Assembly: GCA_051646185.1 (NCBI GenBank)
Contig: JBOFCS010000121.1
Coordinates: 1 to 8,121, forward strand
DNA from: JBOFCS01 sp051646185
GTDB lineage: Bacteria; Actinomycetota; Actinomycetes; Mycobacteriales; Mycobacteriaceae
Length of the DNA: 8,121 nucleotides
Direction of reading: 5' to 3'
The notes beneath the pieces were generated by a model. The model saw only the letters and a program-made list of their open reading frames with translations, ran no database searches and was not told the DNA's origin. Position numbers and translations under genes: made by a program. Of the stretch, positions 6,621-8,121 are shown piece after piece; the first letter of the stretch is position 1; each line of letters opens with the position of its first letter.

Positions 6621-7835
6621 TTAAAGCCCAGCAACAGACTTAAGCTCTTCTACCCGATTAGTAGCCTCCCAGGGCAGGTCAATATCGGTTCGACCGAAAT
6701 GCCCATAGGCTGCAGTTGGCGCATAAATTGGACGCAATAAATCCAGGTCTCGAATAATCGCCCCAGGACGTAAGTCAAATACCTCAGAGATCGCAGACTG
6801 AATTTTATCAACAGCAATACGCTCAGTACCAAAGGTTTCCACGAACAGACCTACCGGGGCTGCCTTACCGATTGCATAAGCCACCTGAACTTCAATTCGC
6901 TCCGCCAAACCAGCGGCAACAGCATTTTTTGCCACCCACCGCATCGCATACGCAGCACTGCGGTCGACTTTCGACGGATCTTTACCAGAGAAAGCCCCGC
7001 CACCATGCCGAGCCCACCCTCCGTAAGTATCGACGATGATCTTTCGACCAGTCAGTCCGGCATCGCCCATGGGACCACCAACAACAAATTTTCCAGTGGG
7101 ATTAACCAATAACCGAATATCTGAAGTATCTAGCCCAAGAACATCAAGATCAGCTAAAACTTTACCCAGCACTTTATCTCGAATATCTGGGGTTAGCAGG
7201 CTCTCAACATCAATATCAGCTGCATGCTGAGTGGAAATAACAACAGTATCTAATCGGACGGCTTTATTACCTTGGTATTCGATAGTCACCTGGGTCTTTC
7301 CATCCGGGCGTAGATACGGAAGAACTCCGGACTTACGAACCGTCGTCAATTGGCGTGCAAGTCGATGTGCCAAAGCTATCGGAAGTGGCATAAGTTCTGG
7401 AGTATCACCACAGGCATATCCAAACATTAGCCCCTGATCCCCGGCCCCTTGTCGATCCACCTCATCATCAGTTCGACCTTCAACACGAGATTCATAAGCA
7501 TTATCTACACCCTGAGCAATCTCCGGAGACTGCGACCCTATTGCAACATTAACGCCACAGGAATTACCATCAAAACCCTTCAAAGAAGAGTCGTACCCTA
7601 TTTCAAGAACCTTCTCGCGAACAATTCGAGGGATATCGGCATAGGCAGTGGTACTAACTTCACCAACAACATGAACTTGACCAGTTGTCACTAGTGTTTC
7701 AACGGCAACCCGAGCACCAGGGTCCTCAGCAAGTAAAGCATCAAGAACCGAATCTGAAATTGCATCACAGATTTTATCTGGATGACCCTCCGTAACTGAC
7801 TCACTAGTAAATAACCGACGCTCAGTTGCACTCAC
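6621..7835 (-). CDS. metK: S-adenosylmethionine synthetase
   Basis: MetK makes S-adenosylmethionine, the cell's methyl donor, from methionine and ATP; it normally works as a cytosolic tetramer needing Mg and K ions. From the GTG at 7835 the protein has 404 residues, normal for actinobacteria. Diagnostic elements include LFTSESVTEGHPDK (8-21, with H18 at the active site), the family signature GAGDQGLMFGY (130-140), the P-loop-like GGGAFSGKDPSKVDR (278-292), and YAIGKAAPVG. I rejected a start at TTG 7877, which would add 14 residues not usual in the family, because a strong ribosome binding site lies 7 nt before the GTG. A candidate promoter lies upstream, so metK probably heads its own transcript, with priA following. 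SAM from MetK is the substrate of RsmB in the same cluster. Confidence 0.98.
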   Translation of the reverse strand: MSATERRLFTSESVTEGHPDKICDAISDSVLDALLAEDPGARVAVETLVTTGQVHVVGEVSTTAYADIPRIVREKVLEIGYDSSLKGFDGNSCGVNVAIGSQSPEIAQGVDNAYESRVEGRTDDEVDRQGAGDQGLMFGYACGDTPELMPLPIALAHRLARQLTTVRKSGVLPYLRPDGKTQVTIEYQGNKAVRLDTVVISTQHAADIDVESLLTPDIRDKVLGKVLADLDVLGLDTSDIRLLVNPTGKFVVGGPMGDAGLTGRKIIVDTYGGWARHGGGAFSGKDPSKVDRSAAYAMRWVAKNAVAAGLAERIEVQVAYAIGKAAPVGLFVETFGTERIAVDKIQSAISEVFDLRPGAIIRDLDLLRPIYAPTAAYGHFGRTDIDLPWEATNRVEELKSVAGL

Positions 7836-7842
7836 AGTCCGA

Positions 7843-7850
7843 CTCCTCTT
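7843..7850 (-). promoter_or_regulatory. Ribosome binding site of metK
   Basis: Minus strand AAGAGGAG ends 7 nt before the GTG at 7835, the ideal distance. It decides the metK start against an upstream in-frame TTG at 7877. Confidence 0.85.
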
Positions 7851-7874
7851 TTGCAAATACTTTGGTATACAAGA

Positions 7875-7893
7875 CAATTCAATATAAGAATTG
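7875..7893. repeat. Inverted repeat CAATTC-N7-GAATTG centred on the metK -10 box (possible operator)
   Basis: CAATTC (7875-7880) and GAATTG (7888-7893) are perfect inverted copies 7 nt apart, and the spacer contains the proposed -10 box. This is the geometry of a repressor site. It does not resemble the TAGAC-N6-GTCTA site that I recall for the corynebacterial methionine regulator McbR, so the binding protein, if any, is unknown. As an RNA hairpin it is weak. Confidence 0.4.
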
Positions 7894-7908
7894 GCGGCTA
7901 AACAGCAA
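7881..7908 (-). promoter_or_regulatory. Candidate promoter of metK
   Basis: On the minus strand TTGCTG (7908-7903) and TATATT (7886-7881) are separated by 16 bp and resemble sigma-70-type -35 and -10 boxes, the -10 differing from TATAAT at one base. It lies in the 114-nt gap after coaBC and would give a leader of roughly 40 nt carrying the metK ribosome binding site. Based on sequence match only. Confidence 0.5.
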
Positions 7909-7949
7909 GGATGATCAATCCCCTTAGGTTCGGCACAAGCAGGTGGCGA

Positions 7950-8121
7950 TCACAGCCTTTCCTCGATGAGCTCTGCCACAGCATCGAGTACCCGACTTGC
8001 CATCAACGCCTTGGAACCAGGCTCCATCGTCACTTCCGTTCCATCTGCCCTCAGCAACCAACCATCGTTATGGTCTACTTCAAAAGCTTTCCCATCACCG
8101 ACCGCATTGACCACTAGTAAG
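7950..8121 (-). CDS. coaBC: Coenzyme A biosynthesis bifunctional protein CoaBC, C-terminal fragment
   Basis: The last 56 codons and the stop of a gene entering from the right edge. CoaBC (Dfp) couples cysteine to 4'-phosphopantothenate and decarboxylates the product, two steps of coenzyme A synthesis. The fragment belongs to the C-terminal synthetase (CoaB) half. LLVVNAVGDGKAFEVDHNDGW-type sequence at its beginning corresponds to the family's D-x-VVNxVGxGxxFxxxxN region, followed by xWLLRADG and a C-terminal helix (SRVLDAVAEL). The stop TGA is at 7952-7950. Identification rests on this short tail and on the usual coaBC-metK-priA order in actinobacteria; the decarboxylase half is not visible. 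Confidence 0.85.
   Translation of the reverse strand, partial: LLVVNAVGDGKAFEVDHNDGWLLRADGTEVTMEPGSKALMASRVLDAVAELIEERL

Noticed and set aside
7909..7926. Imperfect hairpin AAGG..GAT-tg-ATC..CCTT after coaBC as its terminator
   Set aside because: It has a mismatched internal loop and no following T-run, so it is too weak to call.
7836..7949. SAM riboswitch in the metK leader
   Set aside because: The expected leader downstream of the best promoter is only about 40 nt and shows no multi-helix structure or pseudoknot pattern; known SAM riboswitch classes need more sequence.

Overview
The window is a tightly packed block of housekeeping genes, all on the minus strand. Read in the direction of transcription (high to low coordinates), the order is coaBC (3' end only), metK, priA, a PadR-family regulator, def, fmt, rsmB, rpe and ribD (5' end only). 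This order, an actinobacterial helicase-deficient type of PriA, GTG starts and moderate G+C (by eye near 50%) suggest an actinobacterium of the Corynebacterium/Mycobacterium order, most likely a lower-GC Corynebacterium-like organism. The order is an inference; the genus is a guess.

Layout. Positions 7950-8121 hold the end of coaBC (coenzyme A synthesis). A 114-nt gap carries a good candidate promoter, an inverted repeat centred on its -10 box, and a strong ribosome binding site for metK (S-adenosylmethionine synthesis). priA (replication restart) follows after 51 nt. A second gap, 4447-4532, holds a candidate promoter with a perfect CGATATATCG palindrome over the -10 box and a strong ribosome binding site in front of the PadR-type gene. 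Next come def and fmt (formyl removal from, and formyl addition to, initiator methionine), rsmB (16S rRNA m5C methyltransferase), rpe (pentose phosphate pathway) and ribD (riboflavin). From def to ribD the genes touch or nearly touch: def-fmt are 1 nt apart, fmt-rsmB and rpe-ribD overlap as ATGA, and rsmB-rpe are 15 nt apart. This argues for one co-transcribed and partly translationally coupled unit.

The most notable observation is that def is interrupted by a single in-frame amber codon (TAG, 3578-3576). It lies exactly where related deformylases carry a conserved tyrosine, while the reading frame and all three catalytic motifs on both sides are intact. It is either a very recent nonsense mutation, a readthrough or suppression case, or a sequence error. 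The second point of interest is the PadR-type regulator lodged inside an otherwise housekeeping cluster, with its own apparent autoregulatory promoter. I found no RNA genes, mobile elements, CRISPR arrays or attachment sites, and no non-coding stretch above 300 nt. I saw no convincing evidence of an undescribed multi-gene system.
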